In this document: positions 34,721-43,890 of the stretch, piece after piece
How the letters are laid out: every line of letters begins with the position of its first letter
Numbering within the stretch: the stretch's first letter is position 1
Assembly (NCBI GenBank): GCA_029781035.1
Contig: JAKOXK010000096.1
Coordinates: 1-64,000, forward strand
Source: Armatimonadota bacterium
GTDB taxonomy: Bacteria; Armatimonadota; Fimbriimonadia; Fimbriimonadales; Fimbriimonadaceae
DNA length: 64,000 bases
Reading direction: 5' to 3'
Made by a program: the position numbers and the translations under genes
Notes under the pieces: generated by a model
Told to the model about the DNA's origin: nothing
Seen by the model: only the letters and a program-made list of their open reading frames with translations
Database searches by the model: none

Positions 34721-37420
34721 ATGCACGTGCACGCCCTCTCCTGCCTTCGAACTTTCGGGCCGCTCGCAGCGGCTCTTCTCCTTACATGCCCCTCTCCTGC
34801 GATCGACTTGCGAGTCAACGTGGGGAGCACCAGGAACCCTGTTGCAGTCGGGAACGCGACCGATAGGGCGGTCCGGGCTTTCGCCAAGCAGACCGCCGAG
34901 ATGTCCTCGGGCTATGTGTCGGCACTTCGCCAAGCTGGCATCTTGCGGACTCCCTTAACGATCCCAGTGCGGGTGGTGATCACGCCAGACAACGGCCAGC
35001 ACAAGTCCTTCTCACGGGACGGCGGCGATATCGTGCCCGTCTTCGACACGAGCGGCACAAGGGTCTTCCCTGCCAACTACCAGGCCTACCTGGAACGAGT
35101 GTTCAACGCCGCGAAGCCGGTCATGACAACCGTCTTTGGACCACCCGCCAGTGGAGGAACGGTCCATGTCCGCAACTACGACGCCGACATACAAGACCGC
35201 TATGCGGTGGGGGGTGGCTACTATATTCCAAACGGCGTTGACGGACCAGAAATCCGGTTTCCGGTGTATTCGAACAGCGTGGCGGCAGGAGTCAACTATG
35301 TCCATACCCTCTTGTTGGCCTACATGGGGAACAAGCAATACCCTTGGGACGCCTACAACGAGGGCCTTGTCCGAGCTGCCACGATGATTGTCTGTCGGAC
35401 GCCTGGTGCCCTCCCGGACAGTCCCACGACCGACCAGATCGAGAGTGCCTTGACAGGTCTGTATGACGTCGGTGAGTTCTACGACTGGTTCAACACACCC
35501 GGCCTGGGCGGGCCCCAGTTCATCGCCCCCAACCTCCTGAACACCCAACTCCCTGTAGGCGGCAGTACGGGAGGCATCTTCTTACTCCGTTACGAGATGG
35601 CTGGAACAGCCTGGGCTAAGGTCGCTGTCCGCTATCCCGGATTCATCGCGAACCTGAACAGGAAGTACTACGCGGATCCAAGCGCCTATCAAACCACAGC
35701 GAAGCTCGAGGCCCTCGCTCAGTTGGCCATGAACAACGTGTCAGGCGTCCCGTACACCAAGATCGAGGGACTCCTCTTTAGTGACTGGGCTCTTCGGCAG
35801 TCCATCTTGGATACGAGACTGACTCCAGGGTTGAAGCTGATCCCCACACCGATACCGGTCTCGGCCCAAGCGGGAAGTTCTGATTTCGGCGTCTTCGACA
35901 TCGTGCTCAACGCGTTCCAGACGAAATCGAACGGCGACGAGATCCTCCTGTCGGGTTCGTGCTTTCCGATCTACTGGCGTCCTGACTTCACAAGGTTCTT
36001 CGCCAGCGTCCAAGACGACGAGATCAAAGTCGCGGGCGCCTATGGTTCGGTTGTACCGAACTTCACGGGTGACACCTTCAACGGCCAACCGTACCGCGTC
36101 GTTGTGGATCTGCCGATGCAGGGAAAAAACGCCCGGGTCATTCTTCCCGCTGGTGCCGTCTCAACGGGTTCTGATCCGACATTCAGCACGTTTTACGGCA
36201 CCCTCGCCGGGTTTCCAGCGCCGGGGACGCAGCCCTACAGCATCAATCTGAGCTGGGTAGGAGGCAGCCAGAACGCGATTCCCGTCAGTCAATCGGCGTT
36301 TGGGGCTGTGATCACGGATCCAAGTTACTTGGCAGCCGGCCCCGTGTCCGTTTCCCTTGTTCAGAACGGGGCCGAGGTGTACCATCGCGAGGTTGTCAAG
36401 TCAGAAGGCGGTCTTGGGCTCTCGATTGTGCCTGACGAGTCGGACACGACCTTCAAACTCCTCCGGTCGCCCAAACTGGACATGGTCAGCCTTCCGCTCG
36501 AACCGTACCGACCCAACCCGGCCGACCTCTTGGGGTTGAGTGACGGTGACACGCTGTTTGGCCGGTGGAACTCAAACCTGGGGCGCTACGACCTGTATCC
36601 GGCCGAGGGTGAGTTCCGCGGAGGGATTGGGTACTGGGTGCGACCGCCGACCCAGGCGTCCCGAACGATTGCTGGTCGCTCGATTCCTGGGCTGCCGTTC
36701 GCTCTGTCGTTGAACCCAGGTTGGAACCAGATCGGCGTCCCACTTAACGCCACCTTCTCCCCGTCAGACCTCCTGGTCACCTTTACCAGCGAGGCTGTCA
36801 CGACCTTCGACGACGCCGTCGCGTCCGGCGATCTCGGGACAACCGTTTTTGAGTTCATCCCGGATCCGTTGAACCCCGACCAGGGCAGCATGGCTCCGAC
36901 GACGACCTTGACGCCGGGGAAGGCGTACTATCTGCGGGTCAACCGACCAGATGGAGGCGTGGTGATCTTCAGCCCGGCAGGCGGCACACGAGGCATGGCG
37001 ATGGGAGTTCAAGGCGGTCACTACACCCTTGATTGGGAGTACAAGGTCAACCTTACCGGGACTCAGACGCAAACCACATCGGTGAAGATCGGAGAGGCCG
37101 TGGGAGCCCACCATGGATATGACCGAGGCCTTGACTCCGACCTGCCTCCGAGGATGCCCGGAGTCGCCATGGAAGTCCGCAACGCGAGACCCATGTTCCG
37201 CGACATCCGACAACACGGAGTGCGCGAGGTCTTCTCCCTCGACATGCACGGACTGGTGCCGGGTCGGCGCTATGTCATGGAGTTCCGCCCGCTGACCGGA
37301 AACAAGCAACTCTTGGTGACGTACCAGGGACGACAAACGACCGTGTTCGGATCCCAGAACTACTCGTTCACGGCTGCGCATTCGGACCAGACCATCCTAG
37401 TGGACACGGGGAAATGGTGA
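34721..37420 (+). CDS. Exported protein with a degenerate metallopeptidase-like domain
   Basis: 899 residues with a signal peptide (MHVHALSCLRTFGPLAAALLL). The N-terminal domain (about 50-380) has the layout of a gluzincin-type peptidase, but the zinc motif reads HTLLLAY at H195, not HExxHAY. The downstream Glu in AYNEGLVRA (E214) is kept. A peptidase-like binding domain without catalysis is therefore likely. The remainder is beta-sandwich domains, including a MVSLPLEPYRPNP...LNPGWNQIGVPL stretch common in secreted proteins. There is no obvious ribosome-binding site, so coupling to the upstream gene is likely. Confidence 0.7.
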   Translation: MHVHALSCLRTFGPLAAALLLTCPSPAIDLRVNVGSTRNPVAVGNATDRAVRAFAKQTAEMSSGYVSALRQAGILRTPLTIPVRVVITPDNGQHKSFSRDGGDIVPVFDTSGTRVFPANYQAYLERVFNAAKPVMTTVFGPPASGGTVHVRNYDADIQDRYAVGGGYYIPNGVDGPEIRFPVYSNSVAAGVNYVHTLLLAYMGNKQYPWDAYNEGLVRAATMIVCRTPGALPDSPTTDQIESALTGLYDVGEFYDWFNTPGLGGPQFIAPNLLNTQLPVGGSTGGIFLLRYEMAGTAWAKVAVRYPGFIANLNRKYYADPSAYQTTAKLEALAQLAMNNVSGVPYTKIEGLLFSDWALRQSILDTRLTPGLKLIPTPIPVSAQAGSSDFGVFDIVLNAFQTKSNGDEILLSGSCFPIYWRPDFTRFFASVQDDEIKVAGAYGSVVPNFTGDTFNGQPYRVVVDLPMQGKNARVILPAGAVSTGSDPTFSTFYGTLAGFPAPGTQPYSINLSWVGGSQNAIPVSQSAFGAVITDPSYLAAGPVSVSLVQNGAEVYHREVVKSEGGLGLSIVPDESDTTFKLLRSPKLDMVSLPLEPYRPNPADLLGLSDGDTLFGRWNSNLGRYDLYPAEGEFRGGIGYWVRPPTQASRTIAGRSIPGLPFALSLNPGWNQIGVPLNATFSPSDLLVTFTSEAVTTFDDAVASGDLGTTVFEFIPDPLNPDQGSMAPTTTLTPGKAYYLRVNRPDGGVVIFSPAGGTRGMAMGVQGGHYTLDWEYKVNLTGTQTQTTSVKIGEAVGAHHGYDRGLDSDLPPRMPGVAMEVRNARPMFRDIRQHGVREVFSLDMHGLVPGRRYVMEFRPLTGNKQLLVTYQGRQTTVFGSQNYSFTAAHSDQTILVDTGKW

Positions 37421-38289
37421 TGAGACAGTTTCTGCTGCTCTTCCTCCTCCTCCTAATCTGTGGGTGTGGAGGCGGCGGTTCCGGCGGAGGAGGAGGTTCG
37501 ACGCTCGTGACCCTCTCTGGTCGGGTGCTTTGGATCGAGACCGGATCGGGAACTAATCCCGTATCCACGGTCCAAGCAGGGACGGCATCCACGACAACCG
37601 ATCCCTTGGACGGCTTCTTTCAGTTCGACGTCAGTCCGGGCACCGCGAGCGTGACCGTGACCTACGTTCCCGGGACAGGTGGACCGATTGTCCGCACATT
37701 CAGCTTCGGCGCCGTCACGGACACAACCGATGTCGGAGACCTTTACATTGGCCCAGAAAGCGTGACTCTACACGGTACGGTGGTGGATGCCAGCACAAAC
37801 CTCCCAGTCGCGGGTGCCACGGTCACGATCGCCGGACGGTCGGCGACGACCCTGGGCAATGGCACGTTTTCCGTGGCCAACGTCGCCTACTCATCCTCCA
37901 ACCCGGCAGTCTTTCTCGGACTCGAGGGGACTGTGACGGCACAAGACTACTTTGCGCGGAACTTCAGTCCGCCCACCCTCGCTACAGGTGGAGTTGTCGA
38001 AGTGGGGACCGTCGCACTGACGCCGACTGGCTCGAACAACCCGCCTCCGCCTCCGTATGACGTCGTAGGAACAGTACTTCCGACAGACCAGGGCGCCCTC
38101 GCCACCATAACGGTCAAGAAGGGCAACGCCATTATTCGTCAAACGACGGCCGACTCTTTGGCCAAGTTCTCCCTTTGGCTACCGGTGGGTACCTTCACAG
38201 TCGAAGCCACGAACGGGACGAACTCCGGGTCTACGACGGTAACCGTGACGGACACAAGCGTCATTAAGAGTATCAATGTCAACTTCTAG
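37420..38289 (+). CDS. Lipoprotein with regulatory-like beta-sandwich domains
   Basis: 289 residues from ATG 37420 (MRQFLLLFLLLLICGC), whose ATG overlaps the preceding stop (TGATG). An ATG six bases earlier is in the same frame. After the lipobox cysteine comes a Gly/Ser-rich linker and then beta-sandwich repeats: LTLSGRV-type openings, LHGTVVDASTNLPVAGATV with GNGTFSVANV (carboxypeptidase regulatory-like), and a final YDVVGTVLP...GTFTVEATNG module. Probably a periplasmic or outer-membrane scaffold of the same system as the 33416 lipoprotein. Confidence 0.78.
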   Translation: MRQFLLLFLLLLICGCGGGGSGGGGGSTLVTLSGRVLWIETGSGTNPVSTVQAGTASTTTDPLDGFFQFDVSPGTASVTVTYVPGTGGPIVRTFSFGAVTDTTDVGDLYIGPESVTLHGTVVDASTNLPVAGATVTIAGRSATTLGNGTFSVANVAYSSSNPAVFLGLEGTVTAQDYFARNFSPPTLATGGVVEVGTVALTPTGSNNPPPPPYDVVGTVLPTDQGALATITVKKGNAIIRQTTADSLAKFSLWLPVGTFTVEATNGTNSGSTTVTVTDTSVIKSINVNF

Positions 38290-39721
38290 GGGTGCCCTGC
38301 TCAAAGCCACGCTCTTGGTCGTGGTAGGCGGTGGTCTGTGTGTCGTCGGTGGGTTCGCACTTCGGCGGATCATCATGATCGACCCATTGCGCGTTTACAA
38401 AGAGAGCCCTCCCAGCGGTTCCATCCCGGGTGTCGAAATGACCAATTTCGACTGGAAGTTCTTCAATGGAGCCAAACTCGTCGCCGAAGCCCACGTCCAA
38501 AGGGCCGATGTTGGTCGAGACCGTGAACAAGTAAAGCTTGAAACGGTCAGGAACGGCAAACTCTTCGACAACGGTAACCTGATGTTCGGCTTTGAGACCG
38601 ACCAGGCGGTGTACTGGACGGACACGGGGGCCATCAAGGGTGATGGCAGGTCTCGAGTCTTCAACAGGAACCTGGATGTAGCCAGTCAGGAGTTTCAATA
38701 CGACCCCAGGCTCAAGGCATTGGTCATCACATCCCCGATCATGGGGAAGCTTAGTGGAGGTTCCGTCAAGGCGACGGGACTCACTTACCACTTTGAAGAC
38801 AAGAGCCTGGACGTCAACGGAATCAAGTGGTCGGGAATGTTGGCGCAAGACGACACGCGGCGTCCATGGAGCTTCACGGCGCCCGATGGGAGCGGTATCC
38901 GCCAATCCCACACCAAGGGCCCCATTACGACGTACACCGAAGTCAAAGCTACGGACGGCGAAATCATTGTGATCGCCGACAGCGGCGAATACAACAAGGA
39001 TACGGACGTCTTGACCGCCAAGGGCCACGTCCAGTACTTCGGCTCAGACGCGAACATGACGTGCGACCAAGTGGTGGTCGACCGAAAGAACAAGAAGGCA
39101 GTGATGACGGGGAGCGTGGACATGTTGGTGAAAGCCGAGACCTCCGACAAGCCCGAACAAGTCAAGATCCCGCCGGTCACACCTGTAGTACCAGACCAGA
39201 TCGCCAAAGACCGACCTCAGGCGCCACCGACGGACACCGAGCAGAAAGACGCGCAAGAGAAACAACTCCGAAACGGAGAGAACGTCCGGGACTACCCGGT
39301 CACGATCAAAGCAGGGCGGATCGAATACTGGTACCAGAAGGGCAAGAGGCATGCCGTTATAACGGGCAGCCCGCAGGCTCGTCAGGAGTTTCCAGACGGT
39401 TCCTGGCGTATGGTCTGGTCTGACGAAGCCGCTTACGACCGCGAACATGAAAACCTCGATCTGAAGTCGACGAACGGCACTCAGACAGTCCGCATGCTGA
39501 ACTCACTGGGAGACGACATGGTCGCCATTTCCGTTTCCGTCTCCACCAAGAAAGGCGAAGACCGTATGGACGCGTTGGGAGTCTCTATCCGGAGCATGCC
39601 CATCAAGGACAAGGATCTTCCAGAAGATGCGACACAAGGCAAGAAGGGCGGCGACAAGCCGCCACCCGACCTCAAGGGACCAATAGGCGGAGCCCGAAGG
39701 TCGGGATCGAAACGCAGCTAG
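38276..39721 (+). CDS. LptC/OstA-like LPS-transport-type protein
   Basis: 481 residues anchored by an N-terminal membrane helix (LLKATLLVVVGGGLCVVGGFAL). A LptC-like region (about 40-250) with DFDW/EMTNFDWKFFNGAKLVAEAHV and strands such as ETDQAVYWTDTGAIKGDG is followed by OstA/LptA-type repeats (ADSGEYNKDTDVLTAKGHVQYFG; MTGSVDMLV; YDREHENLDLKSTNGTQTV). A variable, charged linker (about 300-350) splits the repeats. The length exceeds canonical LptC (about 190) and LptA (about 180), so it may be a fused bridge across the periplasm. The last gene of the plus-strand operon; it overlaps rtcA by four bases. Confidence 0.75.
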   Translation: MSTSRGALLKATLLVVVGGGLCVVGGFALRRIIMIDPLRVYKESPPSGSIPGVEMTNFDWKFFNGAKLVAEAHVQRADVGRDREQVKLETVRNGKLFDNGNLMFGFETDQAVYWTDTGAIKGDGRSRVFNRNLDVASQEFQYDPRLKALVITSPIMGKLSGGSVKATGLTYHFEDKSLDVNGIKWSGMLAQDDTRRPWSFTAPDGSGIRQSHTKGPITTYTEVKATDGEIIVIADSGEYNKDTDVLTAKGHVQYFGSDANMTCDQVVVDRKNKKAVMTGSVDMLVKAETSDKPEQVKIPPVTPVVPDQIAKDRPQAPPTDTEQKDAQEKQLRNGENVRDYPVTIKAGRIEYWYQKGKRHAVITGSPQARQEFPDGSWRMVWSDEAAYDREHENLDLKSTNGTQTVRMLNSLGDDMVAISVSVSTKKGEDRMDALGVSIRSMPIKDKDLPEDATQGKKGGDKPPPDLKGPIGGARRSGSKRS

Positions 39722-40779
39722 CGCTCGACAGTCACTGTCCCTGAATAACCCTCTTCACCTTTGATGGTGATGTGTACGGGCAGGAACTGCTTGATCACCC
39801 AAGACATCGTCACAAGCCTGCGCGTGACTCGCGGAGTGGTGTACACAGTCCGACCCTCCGCAAGTACGGCCAAGGGAAGCATTTGGTCAGCCAAGTGTGC
39901 GTCGACAGTGGCAGGCGAGTCATACCACTCTTGGAAGGAGCGCCATGCGTTGTCTACCACGAGTTCGACGCGGAGTCCACGCTGCCCAAGTGCTGTCCCA
40001 GACCCCCAACCTCGTTCGAATTCAGCCCACAACGTGACCGAGACACCGGGGACGCGGGCCCGGACAGGTACCTGTTCGACGTCGACGGCCTGCCCCTTTT
40101 CGGAAAACAGTTGGCGGATCCGCCTGGCCCCTCTCTCGGCGATGTCCTCCGAAACGTCCGCATAGGAAACGACCGCCCGACAACCCACGAGGCTGCCCCG
40201 TTCGGGCCAGTCCACAGGTTCGAGGACACTGGGCTCGACCTCCGCCGAAAGCTCTCCTCGTGAGCCAAACCCAAACCCGGCCCAAGCCAGATCCACAAAT
40301 GCGTACAGGCCCTGCTCCCGGTGGACGGGCAACGACACCCTTTCGAACGCGTCGTATCCCAAGGTGTTTTGTCCGTGGGTTTCCCCCAGGACACTGATCC
40401 GGCTGTAAGCGCCGGCTCGGGCCAAGACGGGCAACAAAGACTCGACGATGACGGGCGCACTGCCTGGAACCGTCCCCTTTTCGTGGGCCGCCACGTCGAA
40501 GCGCTGTTCAAGGGCTCGGGCTGGCCTTGTCGGCGCGAAAGTGAACTCGCTCGATTCGAGTTCGTCTCCGTCCACCTCGGCTTGACAACTGGCCGCCAAC
40601 GCCGCGAGCACAGTCAGGTCTTCCGAGTTCAGACCTGCCTTGCGCATGGCACCTCGAACGTTGTGGACACGTACGGCGTGCTGGGTCAGAGCCGACATGG
40701 TCAGCGCCGTCCTCAAGAGTGCGCCACCACCTTCGCCGTGAGAGCCGTTGATCACCAACGGTTCGAACTGGATTCGCAC
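39718..40779 (-). CDS. rtcA: RNA 3'-terminal phosphate cyclase-like protein
   Basis: 353-residue enzyme of the RtcA family, which forms 2',3'-cyclic phosphate ends on RNA. The N-terminal motif is NGSHGEGGGALLRTALTMSAL, and the C-terminal VDAHLADQMLPLAVLAEG contains the His that becomes adenylylated. Start is GTG. The family's usual RxxPGLxxQH segment reads MRKAGLNSEDLTVL, which is atypical. No RtcB ligase is adjacent. Family membership is clear; activity less so. Confidence 0.85.
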   Translation of the reverse strand: MRIQFEPLVINGSHGEGGGALLRTALTMSALTQHAVRVHNVRGAMRKAGLNSEDLTVLAALAASCQAEVDGDELESSEFTFAPTRPARALEQRFDVAAHEKGTVPGSAPVIVESLLPVLARAGAYSRISVLGETHGQNTLGYDAFERVSLPVHREQGLYAFVDLAWAGFGFGSRGELSAEVEPSVLEPVDWPERGSLVGCRAVVSYADVSEDIAERGARRIRQLFSEKGQAVDVEQVPVRARVPGVSVTLWAEFERGWGSGTALGQRGLRVELVVDNAWRSFQEWYDSPATVDAHLADQMLPLAVLAEGRTVYTTPRVTRRLVTMSWVIKQFLPVHITIKGEEGYSGTVTVER

Positions 40780-40854
40780 TTTCTGCCCTCCTTCTCGGTA
40801 TCGGGCATGGGCGAGTTCATAGCATCTCTTGCTTTGGGGACGCCGAGTCTCGCC

Positions 40855-41958
40855 CTATACCTTGGCTTTGAAGAACATGTATTCGATCAACCGGATAATG
40901 TACGCCAGAACGACGAGCAACAGGGCCACCAAGATGACTTCGTTGAAGGCCACATCGCCGCCTCCAAGCCCCGTCCGAGCCAAGTCTCCACTCGACTGCG
41001 ATGTCTGCTGGTCTTGTCTCAATGTCGCCCGACCAACGAGCTTGTCAATATCAGCGATGGCACCTTGAACGCCTTCCGCTAAGGGCTGGTGGAACAGGAC
41101 ATAGATCCCGGCCATTCCTCCGATCGCGACAGGCATGGCTACCTTGTACTTGTGCTTCTGGTGCTCGTTGAAGATGACGCACTGTCGACATCGCTCTGCC
41201 TTTTGCTCGGCCGTCAGTTTGGTGTCTTTCGGGATGAGCTTCGCAGCGGCGTTCGAGTCTGACGGGATGATCCGTCCCTCCATGGCATGGCGGATCACAG
41301 ACTCGTCGCACATGCATCCGACCCGCTCCTTCCAACAAGTCCTATGGGCATGGTAGATCGGGCAGCGCTCGCGGACGAACTTCCTACAATAAGGCAACTG
41401 CCAGCATTTGCCCAGGATCACGTTGCGGATGTCTTTCTCTTCTTTGACACCCTTGCCGTATTTGAGTTGATCGGCCCGGGAGCCTTCTCGGACGCTGACC
41501 TTGACACGGTTGATGACGTCGAGAATCACGTCGATCAGTCCGATAACGCCAAGTGGGATCGAAGCCTTCTGCAGGGCGTCAAGAGCGTTTTGTCCAGCCG
41601 CGTTCATCGGTGGAGAGCCCATGATCGAAGGCAGGTACATGGGTGAGAAGAAGAACGCCGCCCACGCGATGATCAAGAGTGGCCCAAGAACCTCTTCTCC
41701 CCACTGCAGATAGGTGACGGCGAGCGCTACGGCCGTCAGACCAAGGAGGGCCAAGTGGCCGAAATTGGTGATGTTCTGCTTCGCCTGTGCCTCAAGGGCA
41801 GGCGAGCCAGACCCAGCATTGTAGTTGTAAATGACGAACGCGATGCCAGCTAGTGCGGCCAAGCCGCCCACTACCAGTAGAAACCGACAAACGGCGTCCA
41901 AAAAGGCCGCCAGCTTGTCGGAGATTGAATCCGTGCTTACTCGGTCTCGCTGGGCCAT
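40855..41958 (-). CDS. Membrane protein with a cysteine-rich CWxxxxC...CPxY domain
   Basis: 367 residues with four N-terminal membrane helices (about 22-45, 65-83, 90-112, 132-150) and two C-terminal ones (about 273-291, 341-359). Between them is a soluble domain with eight cysteines at 185, 191, 199, 208, 215, 217, 257 and 260. The first part, CWQLPYCRKFVRERCPIY and then TCW, matches the CW-x4-C-x7-CP-x-Y...CW pattern found in various bacterial signalling proteins. CMC and CRQC add more ligands, so a zinc or iron-sulfur site is plausible. Function unknown; it sits between rtcA and efp. Confidence 0.75.
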   Translation of the reverse strand: MAQRDRVSTDSISDKLAAFLDAVCRFLLVVGGLAALAGIAFVIYNYNAGSGSPALEAQAKQNITNFGHLALLGLTAVALAVTYLQWGEEVLGPLLIIAWAAFFFSPMYLPSIMGSPPMNAAGQNALDALQKASIPLGVIGLIDVILDVINRVKVSVREGSRADQLKYGKGVKEEKDIRNVILGKCWQLPYCRKFVRERCPIYHAHRTCWKERVGCMCDESVIRHAMEGRIIPSDSNAAAKLIPKDTKLTAEQKAERCRQCVIFNEHQKHKYKVAMPVAIGGMAGIYVLFHQPLAEGVQGAIADIDKLVGRATLRQDQQTSQSSGDLARTGLGGGDVAFNEVILVALLLVVLAYIIRLIEYMFFKAKV

Positions 41959-42057
41959 CGGTACATTGTATCTTGCTGGGAAGCCCTCTGGCCTCTTCCC
42001 CGCTTGAGATTGCTCTTGTGCTAGGACGGCTCGGGCGGGATCTCGCGTTCGGCCTTG

Positions 42058-42630
42058 TTAGCCTTTGCTCACCCTTTCCAGGTACGTGCCGTTGCGCGTG
42101 TCGACTTTGATCACGTCGCCTTCCTCAATATGCATCGGCACCTGGACGCTGGCGCCGGTCTCTACCGTCGCACCCTTGAGGACGCCGCCGCTTGCCGTGT
42201 TCCCCCTCACACCTGGTTCGGCTTCGATGACCTTGAGTTCGACGAAGTTGGGCACCTCGTAGCCGAGAACCTCACCGTCGGCAGTCAGGGCCTGGATCTC
42301 GGCCTCTTCCTTGAGGAACCGGGCCGCATCGCCGATTTGATCCTCCGCAACGCTCACCTGCTCGTAGGAGTCCAAATCCATGAGTGTCAGCTCGGATCCG
42401 GTGCGGAACAGATACTGGTAGGCCACTTTCTCCAGGAAGCAAGGCTCGAACTTCTCGCCGGACCGAAAAGTCTTCTCGAAGACGTTCCCACTCTTGACCT
42501 TCTTGAGCCGCGTGCGGACAAACGCTCCGCCTTTGCCGGGTTTCACGTGTTGAAACTCGAGGATCTGATAAACCTCGCCATCCATATAGAAGGCCATGCC
42601 GTTTGTGAAGTCGCTGGTGTCGATCGCCAA
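42058..42630 (-). CDS. efp: Elongation factor P
   Basis: 190-residue ribosome factor that relieves stalling at polyproline stretches. It has the three-barrel layout with HVKPGKGGAF at the tip; K33 is the position modified in other species. The tip is Lys-type. The start is TTG, preceded by AGGAG (about 10 bases). No modifying enzyme (EpmA/B, YmfI or EarP) is nearby. Confidence 0.97.
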   Translation of the reverse strand: MAIDTSDFTNGMAFYMDGEVYQILEFQHVKPGKGGAFVRTRLKKVKSGNVFEKTFRSGEKFEPCFLEKVAYQYLFRTGSELTLMDLDSYEQVSVAEDQIGDAARFLKEEAEIQALTADGEVLGYEVPNFVELKVIEAEPGVRGNTASGGVLKGATVETGASVQVPMHIEEGDVIKVDTRNGTYLERVSKG

Positions 42631-42692
42631 GGCTGTTGTCTCCTGCCGCGCAGATTGTGGCAGATTGGAACTCTCCGAACTAAGCCCGAGCC

Positions 42693-42719
42693 GACTGAGC
42701 TCGGACCTCGAGCTCAGTC
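42693..42719 (-). terminator. Hairpin after the M23 peptidase gene
   Basis: GACTGAGCTCG (42693-42703) and CGAGCTCAGTC (42709-42719) form a perfect 11-bp stem with a five-base loop, five bases past the M23 gene stop. The U-run afterwards is weak. It probably ends the ftsE-ftsX-M23 operon. Confidence 0.65.
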
Positions 42720-42723
42720 GACA

Positions 42724-43890
42724 CTAGCGGCCGATGTACCTGAGGGGGTTGACGGGCTTACCGTTGACACGAACCTCGAAGTGGCAGTGAGGTCCGGTCG
42801 AGTAGCCCGTCGATCCCACGGCCGCAATTGTCTCGCCTGTCGTCACATGCTGCCCCGCGTGGGCAATGAGCCGGGAGCAGTGACCGTACAGGGTCGAGAT
42901 ACCCCCTCCGTGATCGATGATGATGGTGTTCCCATAACCATTGCGCCAGCCGGCAAAGATGACGACTCCTGGGCCGCCAGCACGAATCGGCGAGCCGGTT
43001 GGAGCTGCGATGTCCTGTCCAGTGTGCATCTTGTAGACCCCGCTTATCGGATGGGTCCGCATTCCGAACGGACTGGAGAACCGGCCTCTCACCGGGATCA
43101 TAAACCTGCCTTTGTACGGGGCGATTTTGCCGGCGTTCGCCATCTGGTACGCCCGGATCTGAGCTTCGATCTTGAGGCTTTCCGCCTCCATCTCGGCGAG
43201 CTGCTCTTCCAGGTAGTCGCGCTGTTGCCTCAATTGGTCGAGCGCGGACTTCTTGTGCCCCATCGCTGACTTGAGGTCTTGTTCCTGCATCTGCTGCTGC
43301 GCACGAAGCTGGGCGACTTGATCTACATACTGGTCTTGCTTCTTCTTCTTGACAGCAATTTGGTCGCGGAGTGACTTGACGCTGTCAAACAGCTCATGGT
43401 CACGCTTGGCGATACGCTCAAGAAGCGATTTGCGGGCGGCAAAATCCGCGAATCCGTCTGCGCCGACCAGGACAGTCAGCACGGTCTCGTCTCCGGACAT
43501 GTACATGCTCCGGATGCGCCGGGACACGATCCCTTTCTTCTCAAGCAGGGCTTTGTGCGCCTTGCCCAGTTCGCCAGCCAAGCGAGACTGCTCGACCTTC
43601 GACGAGGCAAGCTTGGACCGGGTGTCCGCCAGCTTGTCTTGGACGCCCGTGATCCTGTTGTCCAACTGCTCTACCTCGGCCGCAGTGATGTACACCTCCT
43701 TCTTCTTGGCGTGCAGCTTCTGCTGAACCTGGCTCTTCTGCTTTTTGACGTTGCTAAGCTTCTGGCTCAGCACCTTAGTCTTGGAAGTCTTCTGCTGAGC
43801 AGGAATGGCCGTGTTCAGGGTCACCGCCAAGCAAAGCGTCAAAATCTTGACAACGTCCAAGAGCCGGACCGCACCCGTGTCACTTCTCAT
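42724..43890 (-). CDS. EnvC-like M23 murein peptidase with coiled coil
   Basis: 388 residues: a signal segment (VVKILTLCLAVTLNTAIPAQ), a long charged coiled coil (about 35-250), and a C-terminal LytM/M23 domain. The zinc ligands are visible as MHTGQDIAAP (H and D) and GPHCHFEV (H-x-H). FtsEX usually activates such coiled-coil amidase activators or endopeptidases (EnvC, PcsB) from the cytoplasm through the membrane. Its start overlaps the ftsX stop (ATGA), so the pairing is direct. With a complete zinc site it may be an active peptidase, as PcsB/RipC-type partners are. Confidence 0.93.
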   Translation of the reverse strand: MRSDTGAVRLLDVVKILTLCLAVTLNTAIPAQQKTSKTKVLSQKLSNVKKQKSQVQQKLHAKKKEVYITAAEVEQLDNRITGVQDKLADTRSKLASSKVEQSRLAGELGKAHKALLEKKGIVSRRIRSMYMSGDETVLTVLVGADGFADFAARKSLLERIAKRDHELFDSVKSLRDQIAVKKKKQDQYVDQVAQLRAQQQMQEQDLKSAMGHKKSALDQLRQQRDYLEEQLAEMEAESLKIEAQIRAYQMANAGKIAPYKGRFMIPVRGRFSSPFGMRTHPISGVYKMHTGQDIAAPTGSPIRAGGPGVVIFAGWRNGYGNTIIIDHGGGISTLYGHCSRLIAHAGQHVTTGETIAAVGSTGYSTGPHCHFEVRVNGKPVNPLRYIGR

